Origin: an uncultured Thermomonas sp.
GTDB taxonomy: Bacteria; Pseudomonadota; Gammaproteobacteria; Xanthomonadales; Xanthomonadaceae
Reading direction: 5' to 3'
DNA: 38,343 bases
NCBI GenBank assembly: GCA_946480065.1
Contig: CAMLJA010000002.1
Location: forward strand, 1-38,343
Part shown: positions 29,597 through 38,343 of the stretch, piece after piece
How positions within the stretch are numbered: the stretch's first letter is position 1
How the letters are laid out: every line of letters begins with the position of its first letter
Made by a program: the position numbers and the translations under genes
The notes under the pieces: generated by a model
What the model was told of the DNA's origin: nothing
The model's database searches: none
What the model saw: the letters and a program-made list of their open reading frames with translations, nothing else

Positions 29597-31416
29597 GCCT
29601 CGTTCCCGAACAAGGGGGACGCGCCCTGTTCCGCCGAGCCGACGTTGCCGCGCATCAGGCCGAACAGCTCCCGGCCCATGCCCGCCCGGTTGCCGGCCAG
29701 GTCCGGCAGCACGGCCTCGCGGCCCGCCCACTCGGCGGCGTCCACCAGCACGTCCAGGGTGCCGGCCTCGGCGTCGATGCGGACCGGGTCGCCCTCGCGC
29801 AGCTTCGCCAGCGGGCCGCCGTCGGCGGCCTCCGGGGTGACGTGGATCGCCGCCAGCACCTTGCCGGACGCACCGGACATGCGGCCGTCGGTGAGCAGGG
29901 CGACGCGCTGGCCCCGGTCCTGCAGCGCCGCCAGCGTGGGCGTCAGCTTGTGCAGTTCGGGCATGCCGTTGGCGCGCGGGCCCTGGCCGCGGACCACCGC
30001 GATGAAGTCGCCCTCCAGCCCGCCGCCCTGGAAAGCGGCCAGCAGCGCGTCCTGCGACTCGAAGATGCGCGCCGGCGCCTGGTGGCGGCGGAACTCGGGC
30101 GCCACCGCGGACACCTTCACCACCGCGCGGCCCAGGTTGCCCTGCAGCCGGCGCAGGCCGCCCTCGGCGTCGAACGGCGCCGACACCGGGCGCACGATGT
30201 CGGGATCGCCCGAGGTCGCCGGCGGGTCGCGCCAGCGCAGCGCGAGGTCGTCCAGCCACGGCTGCGTCGCCTGCTGGCGCAGCGTGCCGCCATGCACGCA
30301 GGCGATGTCCTCGTGCAGCAGGCCGGCGTCCAGCAGCTGCGTGATCACGAAGCCCATGCCGCCGGCCGCCTCGAAGTGGTTCACGTCGGCGGCGCCGTTG
30401 GGGTAGACCCGCGCCAGCAGCGGCGTGGCCCTGGAGAGCGCGTCGAAGTCGTCCCAGTCGATCGCCAGGCCCGCGGCGCGGGCGATGGCGACCAGGTGCA
30501 GCGTGTGGTTGGTGGAGCCGCCGGTGGCGGCCAGCCCCACCATCGCGTTGACGATGGCCTTCTCGTCGATGGTGCGCGCCAGCGGGCGGTAGTCGTCGCC
30601 GAGCGCGGTGATGCGCAGCGCCTGCTCGGCGGCGGCCACCGTCAGCGCGTCGCGCAGCGGGGTGTTCGGCGGCACGAAGGCGCTGCCCGGCAGGTGCAGG
30701 CCCATCACCTCCATCAGCATCTGGTTGGAGTTGGCGGTGCCGTAGAACGTGCAGGTGCCGGGCGCGTGGTAGGACGCGGCCTCGGCGTCCATCAGCTCCT
30801 CGCGGCTGGCCTGGCCCAGCGCGTAGCGCTGGCGGACCTCGGCCTTCTGCTTGTTCGGCAGGCCGGAGGGCATGGGGCCCGCGGGCACGAAGAGGACCGG
30901 CAGGTGGCCGAAGCTCAGCGCGCCCATCAGCAGGCCAGGCACGATCTTGTCGCAGACGCCCAGGCACAGCACCGCATCGAAGCTGTCGTGCGACAGCGAC
31001 ACCGCGGTGGCCATGGCGATGACGTCGCGCGAGAACAGCGACAGCTCCATCCCGGCGCGGCCCTGGGTCACGCCGTCGCACATCGCCGGCACGCCGCCGG
31101 CCACCTGCGCGCTGCCGCCGGCGTTGCGCGCCGCCATCCGGACCAGCGACGGGTACTGCTCCATGGGCTGGTGGGCGCTCAGCATGTCGTTGTAGGCCGT
31201 CACGATGCCGATGTTGCCGCCGCGACCGGCGCGTAGCGCCGGCTTGTCGGGCCCGGAGGCGGCGAATGCGTGGGCCAGGTTGCCGCAGGACAGCGTGTGG
31301 CGATGCGGGCCTTCGCCGCGGGCCGCGTCCATCCGCGCCAGGTAGGCGGAACGGGTGTCGCGGCTGCGCCCGGCGATGCGGGCGGTGACGCGTTCGACGA
31401 CGGGATGCAGCGGCAT
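29593..31416 (-). CDS. edd: 6-phosphogluconate dehydratase Edd
   Basis: Dehydrates 6-phosphogluconate to KDPG. The 607-residue protein belongs to the IlvD/Edd family and carries the expected iron-sulfur cysteines: Cys113 (MCDGVTQG), Cys155 ([11 protein letters not shown]) and Cys222 ([12 protein letters not shown]). The C-terminal [13 protein letters not shown] is the family signature. GGAG in the end of pgl acts as ribosome site. The start codon directly follows the pgl stop and the stop overlaps glk, so translation is likely coupled through the operon. Confidence 0.97.
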   Translation of the reverse strand: MPLHPVVERVTARIAGRSRDTRSAYLARMDAARGEGPHRHTLSCGNLAHAFAASGPDKPALRAGRGGNIGIVTAYNDMLSAHQPMEQYPSLVRMAARNAGGSAQVAGGVPAMCDGVTQGRAGMELSLFSRDVIAMATAVSLSHDSFDAVLCLGVCDKIVPGLLMGALSFGHLPVLFVPAGPMPSGLPNKQKAEVRQRYALGQASREELMDAEAASYHAPGTCTFYGTANSNQMLMEVMGLHLPGSAFVPPNTPLRDALTVAAAEQALRITALGDDYRPLARTIDEKAIVNAMVGLAATGGSTNHTLHLVAIARAAGLAIDWDDFDALSRATPLLARVYPNGAADVNHFEAAGGMGFVITQLLDAGLLHEDIACVHGGTLRQQATQPWLDDLALRWRDPPATSGDPDIVRPVSAPFDAEGGLRRLQGNLGRAVVKVSAVAPEFRRHQAPARIFESQDALLAAFQGGGLEGDFIAVVRGQGPRANGMPELHKLTPTLAALQDRGQRVALLTDGRMSGASGKVLAAIHVTPEAADGGPLAKLREGDPVRIDAEAGTLDVLVDAAEWAGREAVLPDLAGNRAGMGRELFGLMRGNVGSAEQGASPLFGNEA

Positions 31417-32118
31417 CTACGGGCTCCAGTGGATGCGGACCCGATGGTCGCGCGCGTGCAGCAGCGCGGCAACCGGCGGGCCGTGGGCGGGGTCCTGCTG
31501 CTGCGCCAGCCGCAGCACCCGGCGCTTGTCCTCGCCGGTGGCGAGCAGGTGCACCTGGCGCGCGTGCAGCAGCCGGCGCAGGGTGAGGCTGATGCGCGGG
31601 TAGGGCGCTTCCGGCGGCAGCGGGTCGGGCAGCACCGCGATGGCATCGGCGTCGGTGTCGGGCGACAGGCCTTCGGCCAGGTTGGCCGCGCCGGGGAACA
31701 GCGAGGCCACGTGGCCGTCGGCGCCCACGCCCAGCAACACCGCATCGAACGGCTGCGGGTTGGCGGCCAGGAAGTCGCGGGCCAGCGCCAGCGAGGCCTC
31801 CGGGGCGCCGTCGGCGACGGTCAGCGGCAGCACCGCGATGGCCGGGTCGGCGGCGAACGCGGCGCGCAGCTGCCGCAGGTTGCAGGCCGGGTCGAGGTGC
31901 GGCACGCAGCGCTCGTCGCCGGGCAGGACCGACACCGGCCCGCCCAACCCGCTGGCCGCCAGGCGGGCGTACACCGGCAGCGGGGTGCGGCCGCCGGCCA
32001 GCGACAGCCAGGCCCGGCCGCGGGCGGCGATCGCCTCGCGGCAGGCGGCCGCCAGTTCGGCCGCCACCCGGGCGACGAGGGCGCTGGCGTCGGCATGGTC
32101 GTGTTCGGTCCAGGCCAT
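31417..32118 (-). CDS. pgl: 6-phosphogluconolactonase Pgl
   Basis: Hydrolyses 6-phosphogluconolactone to 6-phosphogluconate. The 233 residues include [17 protein letters not shown] (39-55), PGDERCVP (66-73) and the conserved [14 protein letters not shown] (130-143), the SOL/DevB-type pattern. It is 7 nt after zwf and directly abuts edd. Length and motifs are normal for the family. Confidence 0.95.
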   Translation of the reverse strand: MAWTEHDHADASALVARVAAELAAACREAIAARGRAWLSLAGGRTPLPVYARLAASGLGGPVSVLPGDERCVPHLDPACNLRQLRAAFAADPAIAVLPLTVADGAPEASLALARDFLAANPQPFDAVLLGVGADGHVASLFPGAANLAEGLSPDTDADAIAVLPDPLPPEAPYPRISLTLRRLLHARQVHLLATGEDKRRVLRLAQQQDPAHGPPVAALLHARDHRVRIHWSP

Positions 32119-32125
32119 GGCGTGC

Positions 32126-33595
32126 CTATTCGCGCCAGGCGTGGCCGTGGCGTTCGGTCAGCGAGACCGCGGCGCCCGGGCCCCAGGTGCCGGCCGGGTA
32201 GGGCCGCGGGGCGCTCCCGTTGGCGCGCCAGCCGTCCAGGATGGCGTCCACCCACTGCCACGCCGCCTCGGTCTCGTCGCGGCGCACGAACAGGGTGCCG
32301 TTGCCCTCGATCGCGTCCAGGTACAGCCGCTCGTAGGCGATCCGCTTGCGCTGGTTGGCGAATTCCTCGTGGAAGTCCAGGTCCAGCGCCACCTGCGACA
32401 GCCGCAGGCCGCTGCGATCCAGGCCGGGCGCCTTGCTCATCAGGTCCAGCTCGATGCGCTCCTCCGGCTGCAGCTTGATGACCAGGCCGTTGGGGCGCAT
32501 GTCCGCCGCGGCGCGGCCGCCGAAGATGGAGTAGGGCACCTTGCGGAACTGGATGTAGATCTCGGTGCTGCGCGCCGGCAGGCGCTTGCCGGTGCGCAGG
32601 TAGAACGGCACCCCGTGCCAGCGCCAGTTGTCCACGTGCGCGCGCAGCGCCACGAAGGTCTCGGTGCCGCTGGGCCGGCCCAGCTCCTGCGCGTAGCCGG
32701 GCACCGCCACGCCGTCGATGGCCCCGGCGGCGTACTGGCCGGGCACGGTCTCGGCCGCCACCTCCGCCGCGCCGATCGGCCGCAGCGAGCGCAGCACCTT
32801 CAGCTTCTCGTTGCGCACCGCGCCGGGGTCGAACCGCGCCGGCGGCTCCATCGCGACCAGGCACAGCAGCTGCAGCAGGTGGTTCTGCAGCATGTCGCGC
32901 ATCGCCCCGGAGTCGTCGTAGTAGTCGCCGCGGCCCTCCACGCCCACGGTCTCGGCCACCGTGACCTGGACCTGCTCGATGTGGCGCGCGTTCCACAGCG
33001 GCTCGAACAGGGCGTTGCCGAAGCGCAGCGCGATCAGGTTCTGCACCCCTTCCTTGCCCAGGTAGTGGTCGACCCGGTAGATGCGATCCTCGTCGAACGC
33101 CGCGGCCACCGCGTCGTTGATGGCGGTGGCGCTGGCCAGGTCGGTGCCGATCGGCTTCTCCAGCATCACCCGGGTGCCGGCGCCGGCGGCGCCGTGCGCG
33201 GCCAGCGCGGCGCAGGCGGGGCCGTAGAAGCGCGGCGCGGTGCTGAGGTGGTAGAGCACGTCGCCGTCGCGCAGCGCCTGCACGCGCGCGGCCAGCGCTG
33301 CCATCGAGGCGTCGTCGTCGACGCTGGCCGGCAGGTAGTCCAGGCGCTCCAGCAGGCCGCGCAGGGCCGCATCGCTGCACTCGGCGGCGGGCACCCGTTC
33401 AGCCACCGCGTCGGCCACCAGCCGGGCGAAGCCGTCGCGGTCCAGCTCGCCGCGCGCGGTGCCCAGGATGCGCATCCCCGCGGGCAGCAGGCCCTCGGCC
33501 TGCAGGCTGTACAGCGAGGGCAGCAGCATGCGCCGGGCCAGGTCGCCGGTGGCGCCGAAGATGACCAGCAGCGAGGCGGGCGCGCCGGGCGTCAT
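32126..33595 (-). CDS. zwf: Glucose-6-phosphate dehydrogenase Zwf
   Basis: Oxidises glucose 6-phosphate to 6-phosphogluconolactone and makes NAD(P)H. The 489-residue protein has the nucleotide-binding GATGDLA (14-20), EKPIGTD, and the active-site RVDHYLGKE (174-182) with His177 and Lys181. First gene of zwf-pgl-edd-glk-eda. GGAA lies about 8 nt before the ATG. A possible -10 (TATTAA, minus strand, 33640-33645) has no good -35. No HexR-like palindrome was recognised in the 199 bp shared with fabA. Confidence 0.97.
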   Translation of the reverse strand: MTPGAPASLLVIFGATGDLARRMLLPSLYSLQAEGLLPAGMRILGTARGELDRDGFARLVADAVAERVPAAECSDAALRGLLERLDYLPASVDDDASMAALAARVQALRDGDVLYHLSTAPRFYGPACAALAAHGAAGAGTRVMLEKPIGTDLASATAINDAVAAAFDEDRIYRVDHYLGKEGVQNLIALRFGNALFEPLWNARHIEQVQVTVAETVGVEGRGDYYDDSGAMRDMLQNHLLQLLCLVAMEPPARFDPGAVRNEKLKVLRSLRPIGAAEVAAETVPGQYAAGAIDGVAVPGYAQELGRPSGTETFVALRAHVDNWRWHGVPFYLRTGKRLPARSTEIYIQFRKVPYSIFGGRAAADMRPNGLVIKLQPEERIELDLMSKAPGLDRSGLRLSQVALDLDFHEEFANQRKRIAYERLYLDAIEGNGTLFVRRDETEAAWQWVDAILDGWRANGSAPRPYPAGTWGPGAAVSLTERHGHAWRE

Positions 33596-33794
33596 GCGGG
33601 GGTTCCGGGCAGGGACAGTGACGTGGGCATCGCCCGAGCTTAATACGCGCCGGCGGGCGCGGCGGGTGCATTCGATTTCACGCCGCCGTCCCCGCCACGG
33701 CCGTATCGGCTGGAGTGCGGGGCGTTCAGCAATACGCGTAGGTATGTGGGCGCCCGGCCGCTAGAATCGAGTCTTTACTCCAGAGCCCTACCGC
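33596..33794. promoter_or_regulatory. Divergent zwf-fabA control region
   Basis: TAGAAT (33762-33767) is a probable -10 for fabA, giving a leader of about 21 nt; the -35 is weak. AATACGCG occurs twice as a direct repeat (33642-33649 and 33731-33738), the second within ATAC-N6-GTAT. Its AATACG core resembles half of the sugar-locus operator, but the rest does not match. Confidence 0.35.
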
Positions 33795-34310
33795 ATGACC
33801 CGTCCTTCCTCGCTGGACCGCGAACAGCTGCTGGCCTGCGCGCGCGGCGAACTGTTCGGCGCCGGCAACGCCAGGCTGCCGGCGCCGCCGATGCTGATGT
33901 TCGACCGCATCACCTCGATCACCGAGGACGGCGGCGCGCACGGCAAGGGGTTCATCCGCGCCGAACTCGACATCCGCCCGGACCTGTGGTTCTTCGGCTG
34001 CCATTTCATCGGCGACCCGGTGATGCCGGGCTGCCTGGGCGTGGACGCCATGTGGCAGCTGACCGGGTTCTTCCTGCCGTGGCTGGGCGAGCCCGGCCGC
34101 GGCCGCGCGTTGGGCGCCGGCGAGATCAAGTTCACCGGGCAGGTGCTGCCGGAGGCGAAGGTGGTGAGCTACGAGATCGACGTCCGCCGGGTGATGCGCG
34201 GGCGCCTGAAGATGGTGATCGCCGACGGCCGCACCTACGTGGACGGCCGCGAGATCTACGTCGCGCGCGACATGCGCGTGGGCCTGTTCCAGGCCACGGA
34301 GGCGATGTGA
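33795..34310 (+). CDS. fabA: 3-hydroxydecanoyl-ACP dehydratase/isomerase FabA
   Basis: Dehydrates 3-hydroxydecanoyl-ACP and isomerises trans-2- to cis-3-decenoyl-ACP, the branch point to unsaturated fatty acids. The 171-residue product matches E. coli FabA in length and even in numbering of the catalytic pair, His70 ([12 protein letters not shown]) and Asp84 (GVDAMWQ). The last 4 nt overlap fabB (GTGA), so the pair is co-translated. No strong ribosome site is seen before the ATG. Confidence 0.97.
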   Translation: MTRPSSLDREQLLACARGELFGAGNARLPAPPMLMFDRITSITEDGGAHGKGFIRAELDIRPDLWFFGCHFIGDPVMPGCLGVDAMWQLTGFFLPWLGEPGRGRALGAGEIKFTGQVLPEAKVVSYEIDVRRVMRGRLKMVIADGRTYVDGREIYVARDMRVGLFQATEAM

Positions 34311-35527
34311 GCACGACCCGCAAGCGCGTGGCGGTGACCGGCATGGGCATCGCATCCTGCCTGGGCAACGACCTGGCGACCGTCTCGGCGTCACTGCGCG
34401 CCGGGCGCAGCGGCATCCGCCACCTGCCGGAGGCCGCGGAACACGGCCTGCGCAGCCAGGTGGGCGGCGCGGTGGAGCTGGACCTGGACGCGCTGATCGA
34501 CCGCAAGCTGAAGCGCTTCATGAGCGACGCGGCGGCCTACAGCTACCTGGCCATGCGCGACGCCATCGCCGACGCCGGCCTGGACGATGCGCGGGTAAGC
34601 GACCCGCGCACCGGCCTGGTCGCAGGATCGGGCGGCGGGTCCAGCCACTGGCAGGTGGAGACCGCCGACATCCTGCGCGCGCGCGGCGTGCGCAAGGTCG
34701 GCCCGTACATGGTGCCGCGCACGATGTGCTCCACGGTGTCGGCCAACCTGGCCACCGCGTTCAAGATCCGCGGCGTGAGCTATTCGCTGTCCGCCGCCTG
34801 CGCGACCTCCGCGCACTGCATCGGCGCAGCCGCGGACCTGATCCGCCACGGCGCCCAGGACATCGTGTTCGCCGGCGGCGGCGAGGACCTGCACTGGACG
34901 ATGACGGTGATGTTCGACGCCATGGGCGCGCTGTCGACGTCCTTCAACGACACCCCGGCCACCGCCTCGCGCCCGTACGACGCCAACCGCGACGGCTTCG
35001 TCATCGCCGGCGGCGGCGGCATGCTGGTGCTGGAGGACTGGGACCACGCGGTCGCCCGCGGCGCGCGCATCCACGCCGAGCTGCTGGGCTACGGCGTGAC
35101 CAGCGACGGCGCCGACATGGTGGCGCCCAGCGGCGAGGGCGCGGTGCGCTGCATGCGCATGGCGATGGACGGCGTGGACGCGCCGATCGACTACCTCAAC
35201 ACCCACGGAACCTCCACCCCGCTGGGCGACGTCACCGAGCTGCAGGCGGTGCGCGAGGTGTTCGGCGACGCGGTGCCGCCGCTGTCGTCGACCAAGGCGC
35301 TGTCCGGGCACTCGCTGGGCGCGGCCAGCGTGCACGAGGCGATCTACTGCCTGCTGATGCTGCGCGACGGCTTCATGGCCGGCTCGGCCAACATCGCGCA
35401 GCTGGACCCGCGCTGCGAGGGCTTCCCGATCCTGCGCGAAAGCCGCGACGCCGACCTGCGCACGGTGATGTCCAACAGCTTCGGCTTCGGCGGCACCAAC
35501 GCCACCCTGGTGTTCGGCAGGCCCTGA
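34307..35527 (+). CDS. fabB: 3-oxoacyl-ACP synthase I FabB
   Basis: Condensing enzyme that extends unsaturated acyl-ACPs after FabA. The start is a GTG overlapping the fabA stop; this gives 406 residues, the same as E. coli FabB, with the conserved [16 protein letters not shown] start. The catalytic triad is Cys165 (SAACATSAH), His300 ([11 protein letters not shown]) and His335 ([12 protein letters not shown]). C-terminal [14 protein letters not shown] is typical. No ATG in frame fits. It converges on the hydrolase gene with 4 nt between, and no terminator is visible. Confidence 0.97.
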   Translation: MSTTRKRVAVTGMGIASCLGNDLATVSASLRAGRSGIRHLPEAAEHGLRSQVGGAVELDLDALIDRKLKRFMSDAAAYSYLAMRDAIADAGLDDARVSDPRTGLVAGSGGGSSHWQVETADILRARGVRKVGPYMVPRTMCSTVSANLATAFKIRGVSYSLSAACATSAHCIGAAADLIRHGAQDIVFAGGGEDLHWTMTVMFDAMGALSTSFNDTPATASRPYDANRDGFVIAGGGGMLVLEDWDHAVARGARIHAELLGYGVTSDGADMVAPSGEGAVRCMRMAMDGVDAPIDYLNTHGTSTPLGDVTELQAVREVFGDAVPPLSSTKALSGHSLGAASVHEAIYCLLMLRDGFMAGSANIAQLDPRCEGFPILRESRDADLRTVMSNSFGFGGTNATLVFGRP

Positions 35528-35531
35528 CGGG

Positions 35532-36358
35532 CTAGCCGAGCAGCCGCTCGACCACCGCGTCCGGCTGCTTCATCCAAGCGTAGTGGTCGGCGCGGGTGCC
35601 GAGCGCGTCGGCGTGCAGCACGTGGGTGGCCGCCTCGGCGCCGCGCAGCTTGCCCAGCAGGAACGCCAGCGACGACGGCGGGGCCAGCCAGTCCTCGGCC
35701 AGCACCACGCCGCGGGCCTGGCCGCGGAACCCGGCCATCCCGCGCTCGAGGTCGTGGTCCAGCCCGCGCGCGGCGTAGCGGCCGGTCAGCGCGCTGCGCG
35801 ACCAGTCGGCGATGACCCCGCGCGCCTCGTTGCCGCCGAAGCCGATCCGCTTGCCCGGCAGCGACCCGTTGCGCCGGGCCAGCCAGTCCAGGAAGCGGTA
35901 GGCCGCCGGCAGCCACCAGCGCGTCGGCGCGGGGAACGCGCGCCACCACGGCGAGCCGCTGCCGACCAGCCACAGCGCGCGGGCGGCGTCCGGCCGCAGC
36001 GCCAGCCGGCAGCAGGCCAGCTGCCCGCCCAGGCTGTGGCCGCCCAGCAGCCGGTCCAGGCCCGGCAGCGCCGCGGCCACGGCGCCTTCGCTGGCCTCGA
36101 TGTCGGCCAGCAGCTCGCGGTAGCCCCAGTCCACCGTGCGCGAGGCGCGCAGGCTGCTGGCGCCGTTGCCGCGCCATTCGTGCACGAACACCGCGACCCC
36201 GCGGCTGGCCGCGGCCTCGGCGAACGGCAGGTAGTGGCGCGCCGCCAGGCCCATGCCCGGCAGCCACAGCAGGCTGGCGCGCGGCGTGGCCGGCAACCGC
36301 GCGAGCAGCGCGGCGCGGTGGCCGTCGCCGGTCTCCACCGGCAGTTCCAGGGCGCGCA

Positions 36359-36359
<1 letters not shown>
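35532..36359 (-). CDS. Alpha/beta hydrolase of unknown substrate
   Basis: Hydrolase-fold protein of 275 residues without signal peptide. Seen are an oxyanion-type LLWLPGMGLAARHY segment (30-43), EWRGNG (61-66), nucleophile elbow GGHSLGG with Ser109, and a C-terminal ADHYAWM that supplies the probable catalytic histidine. Proteins of this type are often annotated as esterases, but no substrate can be read from the sequence. Its ATG shares one base with the thiD stop (TGATG), so it is translated after thiD and may be linked to it only by operon. The upstream frame inside thiD is a shadow. Confidence 0.85.
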
Positions 36360-37192
<833 letters not shown>

Positions 37193-37199
37193 CCGCGCA

Positions 37200-37883
37200 T
37201 CATCGCCCGGCGGCGGCCCCGCGGCGCAACTGCGCGTGCCGGAACGCGGCATAGCCCAGCCCGGCCGCGCCGGTGGCCGCGGCCGGCACCGCCAGCGCCA
37301 GCGGGCCCAGGCGGGCGAACAGCAGCGCCCCGGCCACCGCGCCGGCGAAGAAGCCCGCGATCACCAGCGCGCACAGCAGCAGGCGCCGCGACTGCAGCGG
37401 CATGCCGCGCAGGGCGTGGCCCAGGCCGATGCCGAGGTCGGTGAACATCCCCGACAGGTGGCTGGTGCGCACCACCGCGCCGCTGTAGGTCGTGGCCATG
37501 GCGTTCTGCAGCCCGCAGGCCATCGCCGCCAGCAGCGGCCCGCCCATGTGGCCGCGCGCGAACAGCGGGATGGCGGCGAACAGCAGCGCCGACTCCAGCA
37601 CCAGCGCGACCCCGTAGCGCCGCCCCAGGCGCAGGGTGCTGTCCTGCACGATCACCCCGCTGAGGGCCGCGCCCAGCACGAACGCCAGCGCCACCCCGCC
37701 CAGCCGCAGCAGCGCGCGCGCGTCGCCCGCCGCCAGCGCGGCGCCCAGCAGGGTGGTGGTGCCGGTGAGGTGGGTGACCGCCTGGTGCTCGAAGCCCAGG
37801 TAGCCGACCACGTTGACCATGCCGGCCGCGCAGGCCAGCAGGCCGGTGCCCACCCACACCCAGCGCGGCAGCCGCACCCCCAT
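37200..37883 (-). CDS. DUF1275 (YoaK-type) membrane protein
   Basis: Inner-membrane protein of 227 residues, with about six hydrophobic segments by eye. The N-terminal [15 protein letters not shown] and [10 protein letters not shown], and the mid-protein [30 protein letters not shown], are the DUF1275 hallmarks. The function of the family is not established. It lies 7 nt after phoH and 7 nt before thiD on the same strand. Confidence 0.9.
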   Translation of the reverse strand: MGVRLPRWVWVGTGLLACAAGMVNVVGYLGFEHQAVTHLTGTTTLLGAALAAGDARALLRLGGVALAFVLGAALSGVIVQDSTLRLGRRYGVALVLESALLFAAIPLFARGHMGGPLLAAMACGLQNAMATTYSGAVVRTSHLSGMFTDLGIGLGHALRGMPLQSRRLLLCALVIAGFFAGAVAGALLFARLGPLALAVPAAATGAAGLGYAAFRHAQLRRGAAAGR

Positions 37884-37890
37884 CGCGCGG

Positions 37891-38343
37891 CTACAGCACT
37901 TCGGAGGCGTAGTCCGCCAGCCGCGAGCGCTCGCCGCGGCGCAGGGTCACGTGCGCGCTGTGGGCCCAGGCCTTGAAGCGGTCCACCGCGTAGGTCAGGC
38001 CGGAGGTGGTTTCGGTGAGGTAGGGCGTGTCGATCTGCTCCACGTTGCCCAGGCAGACGATCTTGGTGCCGGGGCCGGCGCGGGTGATCAGGGTCTTCAT
38101 CTGCTTGGGGGTGAGGTTCTGCGCCTCGTCCAGGATCAGGTAGCGCGACAGGAAGGTGCGGCCGCGCATGAAGTTCATCGAGCGGATCTTGATCCGCGAG
38201 GCCAGCAGGTCGTTGGTGGCCGCGCGGCCCCAGGCGCCGCCGTCCTGGTTGTGGGTCAGCACCTCCAGGTTGTCGGTCAGCGCGCCCATCCACGGCGTCA
38301 TCTTTTCTTCCTCGGTGCCGGGCAGGAAGCCGATGTCCTCGCC
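37891..38343 (-). CDS. phoH: PhoH-family ATPase, C-terminal part (cut by window edge)
   Basis: The last 150 codons of a PhoH-like protein; the 5' part lies beyond the window. Visible are [20 protein letters not shown], the Walker B strand [26 protein letters not shown], and [12 protein letters not shown], all characteristic of the ATPase domain of the PIN-PhoH type. The Walker A loop and any PIN (RNase-like) domain are outside the window, so the form cannot be confirmed. Family members are ATPases thought to act on RNA. First visible gene of the phoH-DUF1275-thiD-hydrolase cluster. Confidence 0.92.
   Translation of the reverse strand, partial: GEDIGFLPGTEEEKMTPWMGALTDNLEVLTHNQDGGAWGRAATNDLLASRIKIRSMNFMRGRTFLSRYLILDEAQNLTPKQMKTLITRAGPGTKIVCLGNVEQIDTPYLTETTSGLTYAVDRFKAWAHSAHVTLRRGERSRLADYASEVL

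Noticed and set aside
28091..31236. Long plus-strand frames opposite eda, glk and edd
   Set aside because: Antisense shadows of three genes with complete catalytic motifs.
33731..33740. Third copy of the sugar-locus operator between zwf and fabA
   Set aside because: Only the AATACG core matches; the second half does not, and symmetry around ACGT is lost.

Overview
The window is very GC-rich, densely coding chromosomal DNA. It most likely comes from a member of the Xanthomonadaceae/Lysobacteraceae (Lysobacter, Luteimonas or Pseudoxanthomonas-like). The reasons are the gene order pncC-lexA-recA-recX-alaS-csrA, a LexA operator of the Xanthomonadales form TTAG-N6-TACTA, a TonB receptor of the Xanthomonas/Caulobacter type, an XgtA-like alpha-glucosidase and a zwf-pgl-edd-glk-eda operon. 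This taxonomic call is inference from gene content. No mobile element, integrase or CRISPR array was seen, so the window looks like core genome plus one carbohydrate-utilisation locus.

Positions 1-5 kb: katG and mutS lie on the minus strand. Two palindromes exactly 22 bp apart sit in front of katG and look like a tandem OxyR site. Positions 5.2-7.7 kb: a TonB-dependent receptor of unknown substrate. Positions 7.7-13.7 kb: pncC, lexA, recA, recX, alaS and csrA on the plus strand. The lexA promoter, LexA box and start codon are so compressed that the lexA mRNA appears leaderless. Positions 13.7-14.1 kb: tRNA-Ser(GCU) and tRNA-Arg(ACG), each with its own promoter, then a strong terminator. A decayed copy of the tRNA-Arg 3' end plus terminator follows.

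Positions 14.2-27.9 kb form an alpha-glucan (maltodextrin/starch) locus. It holds a LacI-family regulator, a lipoprotein GH13 amylase and an MFS sugar transporter (minus strand), and divergently a cytoplasmic XgtA-like GH13 alpha-glucosidase, a secreted GH97 alpha-glucosidase and a secreted esterase-like protein with a canonical EF-hand loop. A TonB receptor, a terminator and a sodium/sugar symporter follow. Two related 14-bp near-palindromes centred on ACGT, one between the divergent operons and one before the TonB receptor, are the best candidates for the LacI-family operator.

Positions 27.9-33.6 kb: zwf-pgl-edd-glk-eda on the minus strand, with touching or overlapping genes, encode glucose phosphorylation and the Entner-Doudoroff pathway. 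The inferred flow is: the TonB receptor brings in oligosaccharides, GH97 and the amylase cut them outside the inner membrane, the MFS carrier takes up maltose-type sugars for XgtA, the symporter takes up glucose, and Glk plus the Entner-Doudoroff enzymes degrade it.

Positions 33.8-35.5 kb: fabA-fabB (unsaturated fatty acid synthesis), overlapping by 4 nt. Positions 35.5-38.3 kb (minus strand): phoH (cut by the window edge), a DUF1275 membrane protein, thiD and an alpha/beta hydrolase, tightly packed. Most long ORFs in other frames are shadows caused by the high GC content.
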